DNA from: Ignavibacteriales bacterium
GTDB taxonomy: Bacteria > Bacteroidota > Ignavibacteria > Ignavibacteriales > Ignavibacteriaceae
Direction of reading: 5' to 3'
DNA: 64,000 nt
Assembly: GCA_016707285.1 (NCBI GenBank)
Contig: JADJIA010000001.1
Span: forward strand, 1 to 64,000
Below are positions 50,761 to 61,108 of this stretch, in pieces. Numbering within the stretch: position 1 is the stretch's first letter; each line of letters begins with the position of its first letter. The notes under the pieces were generated by a model. That model was not told the origin of the DNA. It did not search any database and saw only the letters and a program-made list of their open reading frames with translations. The translations under genes and the position numbers were made by a program.

Positions 50761-51347
50761 TTAATAAAATTTAATCTTAAGTCCAACTGTTAAACCAAGA
50801 CTTGAACCTTCATCACCGAGATAGCTAAATGTCCCGGTACCTTCCAATGAAAGTGTATTTGTTAAATCGTACAAATATCCTCCACCAAGAATAACACCAT
50901 ACTTTTCCGCTTGTTTAGTGGTGGAAGCTTCCTGTGTATAACCTGAAAGATTTTGCGAGGTGGAAGTTCTAAATGCAAAAGAATTCACACTCACACCAAG
51001 CAGTCCAAAAATATTGTTTTTCGAGTAATATTTAAGGCCTGTCATCATTTCACCATCATTAAAAAATGTTTTGTAGGTGGTGTTGTTCACAACACTTTTC
51101 TTTCCTGCAATATAATAATAGCCGCCTTGCAAAAACCATGCAATACGAGGTCCTATTCGCCACTCAAATTTGATATTTCCCCCAATACCTCCCGAGGTAC
51201 GATTTCGCCAGGGTCCGGTGGCTACCAATCCTTTAACTCCGGCAGTTATCGATTTTCTTGTTTAGAAGGTGTTGCAGTTTGGGCTATGAGTGAATATGAG
51301 ACGATAAAAACTATTAAAATTATAGAATTAAATAACTTCAAAATCAT
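50761..51347 (-). CDS. Outer-membrane beta-barrel protein, frameshifted as read
   Basis: Reading from ATG 51347 (CAGG just upstream) gives a clear signal peptide ending SLIAQ and a short linker. The frame is then lost at the T run 51253-51256 on the plus strand; adding one base joins it to SITAGVKGLVATGPW and the long frame to 50761. That part shows alternating amphipathic strands (GGNIKFEWRIGPRIAWFLQGG, counted as residues ~55-75; LKYYSKNNIFGLLGVSV; SSLGLTVGLKIKFY at the end with a terminal aromatic), a small OmpA/OmpW-like barrel of ~190 residues. No specific family recognised. Upstream of the VOC gene in the same direction. Confidence 0.7.
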
Positions 51348-51443
51348 TAACCTGAAAAATGAGAAAAAATATACACAAAAATAGAGTATTTTTTTGTTTT
51401 TTTACGAGTCACAAACTCCATTTTTTATAACAAACGAGTATTC

Positions 51444-52432
51444 ATGATCGAATTAATTACCGGTGGGATAGTAAATCTAAAAAATCCGGCAATTCTGTTT
51501 TTTATTCTGGGCTTAACAGTAGCCTTAATCAGATCCGACCTTAAAATCCCTGATCCAATAATAAAAATGTTTTCTTACTATTTGATGGCATCAATCGGGT
51601 TTAAGGGAGGTTATGAAATTTCGAAAACAGGAATGAACTCTGAACTTCTTGTAGCTGTAATATTTGGACTTTTTTTAGCCGGAATCATTCCTGTCATCGC
51701 CTTTTATCTCTTAAAAAAAGTGATCAAGCTCGATGCTATTAATTCAGGAGCGATTGCAGCACATTATGGCTCGGTAAGTGTAGTTACTTTTGTTACGACC
51801 ATTTCATTTATTGAGCGGGCGGGTCTCGATTTTGGTGGCTTTATGGTTGGAGTAATGGCATTGATGGAGTTTCCTGCAATTCTGGCAGGCATCGGGTTGG
51901 CTCTCTACTACACGAGTAAAACGGCGGGAGCCAAATCCCTGAAAGCTGTAATCCATGAGTCGATAACAAATGAGAGTGTTATTTTACTGGGAGGGAGTCT
52001 CCTCATTGGGTTTATATCAGCTGATAAGGGTTATGCCCTCACAAAACCGTTTTTTGTCGATCCATTTCAAGGGGTACTCACTTTTTTCTCCTCGATATGG
52101 GAATCGTCGCCGGAAGAAAATTAAATGAGTTTGGGCGGGTTGGATATTCACTCACATTATTTGCAATCTTGTTCCCGCTTTTTAACGGGTTGGTTGCAAC
52201 ATTAGGGGCTACACTGCTTGATCTAGGTACCGGAAATGCTGTTCTTTTTGGTGTTTTGGCTGCCAGTTCTTCCTACATTGCTGCACCGGCTGCTGTCAGA
52301 ATTGTGCTCCCTGAGGCGAACCCCTCGCTATATCTTACTTCATCTTTAGCGATAACTTTCCCATTTAATATTATAGCTGGCATCCCGGTTTATTATTCGT
52401 TAGCTGTTTTTTTTAACGATTTATTTCATTGA
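51444..52432 (+). CDS. SbtA-like (DUF897) sodium-dependent bicarbonate transporter family permease, frameshifted as read
   Basis: A membrane protein of ~330 residues in two frames. The first part has LGLTVALIRSDLKIP, GFKGGYEISKTGMN and SGAIAAHYGSVSVVTFVTT; the second has GIVAGRKLNEFGRVGYSL and AASSSYIAAPAAVRIVLPEANPS, together covering the SbtA inverted-repeat fold. The frames meet at the T6 run 52082-52087; adding one T restores FFLLDMGIVAGRK. No PII-like SbtB gene is adjacent, so coupling to bicarbonate uptake in carbon concentration is not implied; other anions are possible. Its 3' end overlaps the convergent murB by seven bases. Confidence 0.8.
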
Positions 52433-53447
52433 AGTAAATTAACCTCCACAGTCAGTTTGATGCCAAATTTTTGATATACATCATCTATAACCCGATGTGC
52501 CAGATCAACAATTTCACCACCTGTAGCACCTCCATAATTCACCAGCACAAGAGAGTGATTTTTATAAACGCCACAATTCCCCTCTCTTCTACCCTTCCAC
52601 CCCGATAGTTCGATAAGTTTTGCAGCCGATATTTTAACCTTATCATCTTTGGTCTTAAATCCATCAATCTCAGGAACAAATCTTTTAAGTATCCCATACG
52701 ATTCTTCAGTTATTTCGGGATTTTTGAAAAAACTTCCTGCATTCCCAATTTCTTTTGGATCAGGAAGTTTTTGAGTCCTTAGTTTAATTACGGCTTCACG
52801 CATATCCCTTAGGGTTGGTTTTTCGTCTCCCTTAACAAAATCAATTCTCTTATTCCTTTGTAGGAATAATTCAATTTTGGATTCTTTTTAGTTTTAGTGA
52901 GACACTTACTATAATTGATTTCCCTTTTAACTCTCTTTTGAAGATGCTGTCTCTATAATCAAAGTTACATTCATCCCGTTTCAAGATAACTGTCTTTTTT
53001 TCCTCTGTTAGATAAACTTTGGCTGATTCAAAACTGTCTTTTAGTTCCTGACCGTATGCACCAATATTTTGAATTGGGGAAGCCCCCACTGTTCCCGGGA
53101 TTAGAGACATATTCTCAATCCCTCCAAGTCCTCTTTCCACAGTATATTCAACAAATTCATCCCAGTCAACACCTGCAGCACATTCAATGGTTTCGTATTC
53201 GGGGGTATCTTCCACGATTTCCACCCCTTTTGTTTGCATGTAAACTACAGCACCTTTATACTTGTTAAAACCCAACAATATATTACTGCCACCACCAAGT
53301 ACAAAATATTTTAACCGGTTCTTATCTATATACTTCATAGATTCAACCAATTCAGCATGGGAAGTAACTTTAAGGAAGTGCTCTGCTAATGAATCAACTC
53401 CAAAAGTGTTTAATTCTTTTTCAAGATTTGTTTTTCTTAATATTCAT
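52426..53447 (-). pseudogene. murB: UDP-N-acetylmuramate dehydrogenase MurB, multiple frameshifts as read
   Basis: MurB reduces UDP-GlcNAc-enolpyruvate to UDP-MurNAc with NADPH, an essential peptidoglycan step. The FAD-binding part (53400-52890) has YFVLGGGSNILLG, GGIENMSLIPGTVGASP and IQNIGAYGQE; the C-terminal part (52803-52426) has GNAGSFFKNP with the catalytic Ser, and SGWKGRREGNCGVY. Breaks are at ~53420-53435 (a start MNIKKNKS and the frame of LEKELNTFGVD do not join), at T5 52885-52889 (one base missing) and at T2 52845-52846 (one base missing). Because MurB is normally indispensable and no second copy is seen, I think these are sequence errors; the type reflects the frame as given. 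Confidence 0.85.
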
Positions 53448-53560
53448 CCGGTGTCCATAACTTCAAAAAATAACCTCCATAAATTAAATATTCCCTGATG
53501 TAATAAAAAATCTTTAAATTTGATGATAAAATTAATTCGTTTTAGAATCTGACTGTTTTT

Positions 53561-55030
53561 ATGGAATCTGTTCAACTTACACTTTTACTCCTGGTATTTC
53601 TCGTATTTGTGATTCTTATGTTTCTGCGAAAAATTCCGGCTTTGCTGGCACTTCCCCTGCTCGCGTTTTTTATTCCTCTAATTTCCGGCGTAAATATTGT
53701 GGATATTTTCACCTTTGTCCTTGGAAATGGAGCGACAAGACTTTCGGAGGCATATACGATTGCAATCTTTGGCAGTATGCTCTCAATTATGATGCAAAAA
53801 ACAGGTGTCGCTGAAAGTTTTATCAAAACAGGAGCAGAACTATCCGGAGATAAACCATGGGCAATCTCCCTGGTCATGTTGCTTCTCATCATTCTGCTTT
53901 TCACGACTCTGGGTGGTCTGGGTGCCATTATCATGGTTTCTACAGTTGTTCTCCCTATCCTGGCTTCTGTCGGGGTTGGCCCGGTAACCACAACCGGTAT
54001 CTTCCTTACCGGATTGAGCATCGGTGGTATCCTGAATGTTGGAAACTGGGCGGTTTACACCCAAGTGCTCAAACTTCAAGTTGATGAAGTGCAATCATTT
54101 GCTCTTATCATGTTTGTTTTAATGTTTGTGATAGCGGTGGTTTATATCACCATCCAACTTTATAAAGATGGCCACGACATAAACTTTATGAAAATAGGAA
54201 CATATCTAATCGGAATTGTAGCAATCGGATTTCTGATCTGGTTTGGTTATGGACAAATTCCCGTGGCAGTAAGTGGTTATCTCGATAAAATATTCTCTTA
54301 CATACCGATGATATTAAAATATGTTGTTGGTGCCGGAATTGGATTTTTGGTCTTGTTGTCACTAATTCGACTCTTCAAAAACGAAGAGGATGGCAAAGTA
54401 AGTTTCACTGCATATTTTATTCCCGTAATCCCGTTGTTCCTTATCCTTGTTTTTGGGATCAATTTCATCGCTGCGTTCATTGCGGGATTACTTTATGGTT
54501 TTATTTCAACCTACCGGAAAGCTTCTCTTAACATCCTTATCAGATCGATTCTTGATGGTGGTGCGGTTGTAATGCCTGCTGTTGCTCTCATGCTGGGGAT
54601 CGGGATGTTGCTTAATGCAGTGATGGGACCTCCCGCTGCACTCATGGAATCATTTAAGGAGGGTTGGCCTGTTTTATTACTTTTAAAACCGGTGCTCGTT
54701 GCTATAAAACCGGAATCAGCCATGGGATATGTAATTCTCTTTAGCCTCGCCGCTCCCCTTGCACTCTATAGAGGACCATTAAATGTCTGGGGCATGGGTT
54801 ACGGCATAGCAGCAATATTTCTCGCGGGAGGGATGCCCGCAGGAGCGATTATGGGACTTCTTATGGCAGTTGGACAAATCCAGGGGATCAGCGATCCAAC
54901 AAACACCCAGAATGTATGGCTCGCAAATGAGATGAAAATTGATGTTCAAAAGATTTTATGGAATACTCTTCCATATACCTGGATTGCTGCAATAATTGGA
55001 TTGGTGGTAGCCGCCATGATTTTCTACTAA
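53561..55030 (+). CDS. Polytopic transporter of the ion-transporter type, next to hydantoinase A
   Basis: A 489-residue intact membrane protein with about 12 helices and two similar halves. The first half contains FTFVLGNGATRLSEAYTIAIFGSML and FTTLGGLGAIIMVSTVVLPIL; the second contains GGAVVMPAVALMLGIGMLLN and VGQIQGISDPTNTQNVWLAN. This layout resembles the citrate/gluconate/arsenite ion-transporter superfamily, but I cannot place it in a named family. It ends 11 bases before hyuA, so it probably imports the substrate of that hydantoinase. Confidence 0.6.
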   Translation: MESVQLTLLLLVFLVFVILMFLRKIPALLALPLLAFFIPLISGVNIVDIFTFVLGNGATRLSEAYTIAIFGSMLSIMMQKTGVAESFIKTGAELSGDKPWAISLVMLLLIILLFTTLGGLGAIIMVSTVVLPILASVGVGPVTTTGIFLTGLSIGGILNVGNWAVYTQVLKLQVDEVQSFALIMFVLMFVIAVVYITIQLYKDGHDINFMKIGTYLIGIVAIGFLIWFGYGQIPVAVSGYLDKIFSYIPMILKYVVGAGIGFLVLLSLIRLFKNEEDGKVSFTAYFIPVIPLFLILVFGINFIAAFIAGLLYGFISTYRKASLNILIRSILDGGAVVMPAVALMLGIGMLLNAVMGPPAALMESFKEGWPVLLLLKPVLVAIKPESAMGYVILFSLAAPLALYRGPLNVWGMGYGIAAIFLAGGMPAGAIMGLLMAVGQIQGISDPTNTQNVWLANEMKIDVQKILWNTLPYTWIAAIIGLVVAAMIFY

Positions 55031-55041
55031 GGTATTCGCAG

Positions 55042-57204
55042 ATGGAAAATAAAAGAAAAATTAAAATTGGTATAGATGTTGGTGGCACATTCACTCATGC
55101 AGTGGCTGTTGACATAGCAGATTATTCTATAGTGGGAAAGTCTTGTGCCCCTACCCACAAGTCGCAGGAGGGGGGTGGCTCGAGGAGTGGTTGATTCGAT
55201 GATGACCCTTATAAACGACTGTTCAATAAGTCCCGATGAAGTTATTTTAATTGCTCATTCAACCACCCAGGCAACAAATGCACTTCTTGAAGGTGATGTT
55301 GCCACTGTCGGGGTTGTGGGTATGGCTAAAGGGTTTGAAAAACTTCTGGCTAAAAAAGAATGTAATCCCGATAATATCGAACTCTCACCGGGGAAATTCC
55401 TTCATACTAAATTCAGATTTATCGATACTGCAAAAGTTGGTTGGATTGAGACAGTTCCGGAACTGATTGACGAATTGATCGCGGAGGGTGCGCAGGTTAT
55501 CGTTGCCACCGAGGCATTTGGGGTTGATGACCCGACAAATGAAAACCTCGTAGCCGGTATCTCAATTAAAAAGGAATATTAACCACCACAGCGAGTGGAA
55601 TCACAAAACTTTATGGACTGCGAGTCAGAACCCGAACAGCTGTTATAAACGCCAGCATGATGCCAAAAATGCTCGAAACCGCCGACCTCACCGAAAAAGC
55701 TGTTCGTGAGAGCGGTATCAAAGCTCCCCTTATGGTTATGCGTTCCGATGGAGGTATCATGGATATTAATGAAATGAGGAAACGACCCATCCTTACCATG
55801 TTGTCAGGACCGGCAGCCGGAGTGGCAGCAGCCCTCAAATATGTTAAAATTTCAGATGGCGTTTTTCTCGAAGTTGGTGGAACCTCAACCGATATAAGTG
55901 TAATAAAAAACGGAAAGCCACAAGTAAAAACCGCTCAAATAGGTAAAAACAGACTGTTTGTCCGAACCCTTGATGTAAGAACTCTGGGTATTGCGGGAGG
56001 CTCGGTCCCCCGTTATTCAAACGGTGAAATCACAGATGTTGGACCAAGATCAGCACATATTGCCGGGCTTCATTACGCTTCATACTCGGGAAATATCGAT
56101 TTTTCAAAAAGTGAAATTCAAAGTGTTACTCCCCTTCCGGGTGATCCGTCAGATTATCTCGCTATTAAATCACCCGACACTGATAACCTGTTTACAGTAA
56201 CACCAACGGAAGCTTCATATAAATTAAATCTGGTTACATCCCTTGGGCACGGTGGTGCAAATATGGAGGCCATCAATTCGGTATTTAAGCGATTAGAGCA
56301 ACTTACAAATAAACCGGGCGATGATATTGCCACAAAAAATCCTCACAATCTCTGCTGAAAAATTAAACCTGTTATCAAACAGCTAAGCAGAGAATATAAA
56401 TTGGATGAGTCGCTTATTGAGTTTGTTGGTGGAGGTGGTGGTGCGTCTTCGATAGTACCGTTCACAGCCAATTACCTGCAACTTCCACATAAAATTGCCG
56501 ATAATTGTGAAGTAATCTCTGCGATCGGAGCCGCTCTTGGAATCATTCGTGATTCAATAGAGAGGAATATAATTAATCCCTCAGAAAACGATATTCTTTC
56601 GATCCGTCAAGAGGCGTTTGAATCAGTCGTAAAAATGGGTGCCAATGCAAATTCAGTTGAAGTGACAATTGAAATAGATAACCAGAACAAAAAAGTAATT
56701 GCCACAGCACTCGGTTCCGGAGAATTAAGAACCAAGGACCTCGGGATCACTACAATGACCCCCGTGGAGATTCACCGGGTGGCGGCCAAATCGTTTGGAA
56801 AACCAGAGGAGCAAGTTGAGCTGATGGGAACCACAGGATCACTTTTTGCATTCTCCGCTGAGCATAATGCAAAAAAACTTTTTGGTTTAATCACTGAAAA
56901 AATCCACGGAGTAAAGGTTATTGACGACGAGGGAACCATCAAATTACAGATCAATGGAGCCAAAGCTTCCACAGTTAAAGCCGGTGAATTAAAAAGCAGG
57001 ATAAGTGCAATGATAGCCGAGATGACATCATACGGTGATGCAGGTGCATTAATCCCCGGAATTTATTTGCTCGCAGGACCCAAAATAATAGATTTAAGTG
57101 GACTGATTTCAGAAGCACAGCTTCTTTCAATTGCTGAAATAGAAATAAAAGATTTTCCGTCAGAATCAAACTGTATAATAATTGCCGAGGAGAAAAATGA
57201 TTGA
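55042..57204 (+). pseudogene. hyuA: Hydantoinase/oxoprolinase A-type protein, multiple frameshifts as read
   Basis: An ATP-dependent ring-opening enzyme of the HyuA family (ASKHA fold), ~720 residues when frames are joined. The N-terminal phosphate loop is GIDVGGTFTHAVAVD; further motifs are AHSTTQATNALLEGD, MLSGPAAGVAAALKY, GVFLEVGGTSTDIS and FVGGGGGASS. Breaks: G6 at 55170-55175 (one G too many joins EG to VARGVV), T2 at 55579-55580 (one base missing, restoring EYLTTTASGITKL), and a compensating pair at A6 56334-56339 and A5 56358-56362 that leaves a TGA at 56356-56358. No hyuB partner gene follows. The substrate could be hydantoin, 5-oxoproline or another cyclic amide. Confidence 0.78.
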
Positions 57205-57861
57205 GGTTTTAGAAAAATTAAAGGTGGAATGATCATTTCATGTCAATCTGAAGGGAATGACCCTTTTAATTCACCATCAGGTGTCACACTTTTGCAAAAG
57301 CTGCCCAAATGGCGGGAGCCGCTGCGATTCGGTCTCAGGGCTCGCAAAAATCAGAATGATTATCAAAAATGTTCCACTTCCCATGATTGGATTGCTTAAA
57401 GGCAAATTTAATGACGGAACTGTAAAAATCACAGGTTCATTCAAACAAGTGGAACAGTTGTTAAACACTGGATAGTGACATAATTGCAATCGATGGCACT
57501 TTCAGGCTGAGAGAAGGACTTACGGGATCCGATTTTATTTCCAAAGTGCGCAGAAGATTCCCCAAATTGTGTAATAATGGCAGATATCGCCACTTATGAA
57601 GAAAGGAATTGTGAGGCTGCCGGTGCACATTGCCTCTCCACAACTTTAAGTGGTTATACACCTGGACTCTCCACTTCCCCAAAAGATAAACCTGATTTTA
57701 AACTCCTTGAATCACTTGTGTTAAAGTGTAAAATACCTGTTATTGCCGAAGGTAAAATTAAATCTCCCGACGATGCAGCAAGAATGATGCAACTGGGTGC
57801 CCATGCCGTGGTTATAGGAACAGTTATCACACGCCCGCGAGTGGTTATGGGCCTGGTATAA
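57197..57861 (+). pseudogene. nanE: N-acylglucosamine-6-phosphate 2-epimerase NanE, multiple frameshifts as read
   Basis: NanE converts N-acetylmannosamine-6-P to N-acetylglucosamine-6-P in sialic-acid or amino-sugar use. Joined frames give a TIM-barrel protein of ~220 residues: MIEVLEKLKGGMIISCQ at the start, MIIKNVPLPMIGLLKG, IMADIATYEE, STTLSGYTPG, CKIPVIAEGKI and GAHAVVIGTVITRP at the end. The ATG at 57197 overlaps the hyuA stop. At least six single-base shifts are needed, at A3 ~57220, A4 ~57298, A5 ~57348, an extra base ~57473, and several between ~57555 and 57615. The density is the highest in the window. No other sialic-acid gene is adjacent. Confidence 0.78.
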
Positions 57862-57871
57862 CGAGGCAATT

Positions 57872-57894
57872 AAAAAATCCGGCTCTTAGCCGGA
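57872..57894 (-). terminator. Hairpin with T tract on the minus strand after nanE
   Basis: Perfect stem TCCGGCT / AGCCGGA with a 3-base loop. The A6 tract (57872-57877) makes it a terminator for minus-strand transcripts, though the nearest genes on both sides are plus-strand. As an RNA hairpin it may still protect the nanE mRNA 3' end. Confidence 0.45.
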
Positions 57895-58064
57895 AGAATA
57901 TCCTGATTTTCGTTTCAGTTGGTTTTCAAGATAACTTACATCCCTGAAATTCTCCTTCCATAATCTGTATCCACATTTTATCACAAGATAATTTCCCTCC
58001 ATTTATATAAACAGTAGTTTTGTCCCCGGAACTTAATTTAATCTTTTTTATCAAGAGACAAGCC

Positions 58065-58749
58065 ATGACAGCAATGATAAACCAACAGTATATTTCAGTA
58101 GAAGACGGACTTATTTCAGTTTTTGATGACGGCAGATCTGCCCTTACGACACAAGAGCCAAAGCTTATGAAAACTTGTAAGTTCGAATTTTACAATAAAT
58201 TCATTTGGGGACAAAACCTAAAGATTACACAGGTTTGCAACTTTGGCTTCAATTCTGCTCATGGTAAAATTCTGGATATAGGCTGTGGTGGATTGATTCA
58301 AACTCACGAGATTTATGCCAGGAATAATCACGAAATGATCCTTTAGACAACTCAATTGAGATGTTAAAAATTGGGAAATCACGATTATTGGCAGAATCTG
58401 TACAATTTCCCAGGGAAAATCACTCTGCTTCATGCGGATGCTTTTACTCTCCCGTTTGAAGAGGAAACAGTTCAACTCTGTATTCAGTTTTGGTATGTTA
58501 CACATGTTTGATGACAAAACAGGTATTTATAAATGAGGGATTAAGAGTTCTTGCCAAAGGTGGTGAATTCTATTTTCATGCCTGACTACAGACAGGAAAA
58601 GGGTGGAAGATATCTTAGATTTTTACACAAGAGAAAAGAGGTGGAAAACCGGTTTCGGTTGCCGATGTTCTGGAAATGCTTCCCGCTTTGATTAAAAAGT
58701 TGAGCATTATATAAAAGGCAACAATATCTTTATTTACGGAACAAAATGA
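58065..58749 (+). pseudogene. Class I SAM-dependent methyltransferase, multiple frameshifts as read
   Basis: About 225 residues when the frames are joined. Motif I is KILDIGCGG (near 58265), followed after a frame change by DNSIEMLKIGKSRLLAES, LLHADAFTLPFEEETVQL (motif II-like), GLRVLAKGGEFYFH (post-II strand), and a C-terminal IKGNNIFIYGTK. This is the Methyltransf_11/25 pattern; the substrate is unknown. The frame changes at least five times between 58200 and 58720, including compensating pairs. A terminator hairpin follows. Probably one intact gene with poor base calling. Confidence 0.65.
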
Positions 58750-58758
58750 TTTTTAGTT

Positions 58759-58806
58759 GTTGGTGGTGGTGTCTGCACGATGGGCATCACCACCACTTTT
58801 AACTTT
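58759..58806. terminator. Bidirectional terminator between the methyltransferase and prc
   Basis: Stem GTGGTGGTG / CACCACCAC with a ~16-base loop, then TTTTAACTTTT on the plus strand; AACTAAAAATC on the other side is a weaker T tract for the minus strand. Confidence 0.6.
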
Positions 58807-58815
58807 TAAGATATA

Positions 58816-60885
58816 CTACTTTTTGCCTGCTTTTTTATCAACATCAATCATTTCGATCATATTTTGCAAGAATATGACCACCTCTTCAAGCAGTGGATCT
58901 TCTACAACAAGTGATTCCTTAACAATCTTCCCATCTTTGTCGAGTTCAATAAACCCTTTATCGGCTCTCTCCTTTTTACGCGCTTCTTCTTCTTTTTTTA
59001 ATTGTTTCCTGTTCGATTTTCTTTTTTCAAGATTTAGAGAGAATACTTTTATTCCGATGTACTTTGGATTTTTCAAGATCTTTGATAAAATATTGGTACT
59101 CTGTGTTTTTACCTGTTCTTGCTTCATGTTTTTCGATCAGGTTGGTTATTATGGAACCGATGCCAGTGCTCGCTTGATGTGCAGTTGAAGCAATTTTATC
59201 CCAGGGAAGCGCTGTCGGGTAGCTGCTCTCACCCGTTTCATTTGGATCAAAAGCTGAGGGGAACATGATATCAGGGACTACACCTTTATGTTGTGTGCTT
59301 CCACCTGATATTCTATAAAACTTTGCGATTGTCAGGGTCAACTGTCCCATCTTCTCGCCCCCGGAAACCTTGTCCAAATCGACCAGATTTTGAACCGTAC
59401 CTTTACCAAAAGACTGTTCACCCATAATAACTCCTCTGCCGTAATCCTGAATTGCAGCGGCAAAAATCTCACTCGCTGAAGCACTTCCTGAATTTATCAA
59501 TACAGCAACAGGACCATCCCAGGCAACCAATGGAGTCGGTGTCACGATTAACTTTACTGATCCATCACTCTCCCTCACCTGAACCACTGCTCCGGTTGGA
59601 ATGAACAGACCTGTAAGTTCTATAGCCTCTAAAGAGAGCCACCACCATTGTTCCTTAAATCCATCACAATTCCTGAGACGCCTTCTTGTTTAAGGCAATC
59701 AAGGATTTTTTTTACATCATTTGATGTGCTCTTAAAATCTTTTCTCCTTTTCTTTTCCCTTCAAAATCGAGATAAAAGGATGGAACATCGATAACACCCA
59801 CCTTATAAGATTTACCGTTTTCGTTAATTTCAATTACTTTTTTTCTTGGCAGACTGTTCCTCAATTTGATTTTTTTCTCTTACGAGTTTAATTTCAAGTG
59901 GAATGGCATTTGCTCCATCCTTCTTTTTAAGAGTGTCAGTCTGACAATGGTTCCCTTGGCACCACGAATCAGCTGCACTGCATCATCGGTTCGCCATCCA
60001 ACAATGTCAACCATTTCGCCATCGTCGCCTTGAGCAACTCCGATTATTCTGTCACCATCTTCCACAAGGCCACTTTTTGAAGCCGGTCCACCAGGAACTA
60101 CTCTGACTATCGTGACATAATCATTTTCAGATGTGAGAGTTGCCCCAATCCCTTCGAGAGATTGTGCCATGTTGATGTTAAAATCCTGTGAAGTTTTTGG
60201 AGACATGTAAGAAGAATGGGGATCAATCGATTCCATTACTGAACCCATAAAAATCTGAAATACATCATCAGGTCTGTATTGAAGGATTGCTTTATGGAGA
60301 TTTTTGTATCTTTTGAAGCAGTTCTCTGGCATCTTTTCTTCTTTTCCCCCGAGAATTAATCCGATTACATCAAATTTTATCCTCTTTAGCCAGATGTCGT
60401 TCAACTCTTTTTCATTTGCTGCATATTTGGCTTTTTCACGATCAAGGTCAATTTCTTCATTTTTCGAAAGATCCAAAGGTTTGTCAAGCACTTCAATAGC
60501 AAATTTTACCCGTTCGCTGAGTCTGTCTTTATAAACATTAAAAATATCAAAAGGAGGAATCAGGTTTCCGGTGGATAAATTCTGATCGAGAACCAGCCTG
60601 TATTTTTCAAATTGATCGACATCTGATTGTAAAAAATACATCCGCTGAAAATCCAGAGATTTTAAAATAATCGGTATATATCCAGTTCGAGAGACTGTCG
60701 TTAACCTCTTTGGGACTGTAGTGATATCTCTCAACAAACATTGATACAAGCTGCATTGCCGAAGAATGTCGCTCTTCCGGTTGTAAAACCTTGTTACTGT
60801 CAACAGTCGCCTGCTGCGAACAAATGTTTGCATTAAACGAAAAAATAAATAAAAAGACAACTGCTGCAAATAACGGAGTTTTCAT
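58816..60885 (-). pseudogene. prc: Carboxy-terminal processing protease (Prc/Tsp, family S41), multiple frameshifts as read
   Basis: Periplasmic tail-specific protease of ~690 residues. After a signal peptide (MKTPLF start at 60885, ending NICSQ) come the N-terminal Prc region (VERYHYSPKEVNDSL, FMGSVMESIDPHSSYM), a PDZ domain (MAQSLEGIGATLTSENDYVTI and VPGGPASKSGLVEDGDRI), and the S41 core: GIVMDLRNNGGGSL, the catalytic Ser in INSGSASASEIFAAAI and the catalytic Lys in EQSFGKGTVQ. The C-terminal Lys/Glu-rich part follows. Breaks are at ~60663 (A4, one base too many), ~59912 (A5, one missing), two or more between 59590 and 59880, and near 59030-59130. All catalytic residues are present, which favours sequence error. 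Such proteases degrade misfolded envelope proteins and trim lipoproteins. Confidence 0.85.
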
Positions 60886-61108
60886 AAATTTCCTGATTCT
60901 ATTGATCAACTTTTCTTCCAAAACTGTTTAATTGAAACTCAATATAATAAAATGATAAAGCCTGTTTTGTATTAAAAAACACCCATACCTGTTATAATCA
61001 CTTTTACGGTCATTTTGTTCCAAATGACTCAAATTATAAGAAATTAATTTCTTAATTTTAAAGATCAAAAGATTAAATTTTTGACAAACCAAATAGAAAA
61101 GTGATTCG

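Noticed and set aside
60886..61108. Cobalamin riboswitch or other structured leader upstream of mutA
   Set aside because: The AT-rich divergent gap shows no B12-box-like motif or extended pairing.
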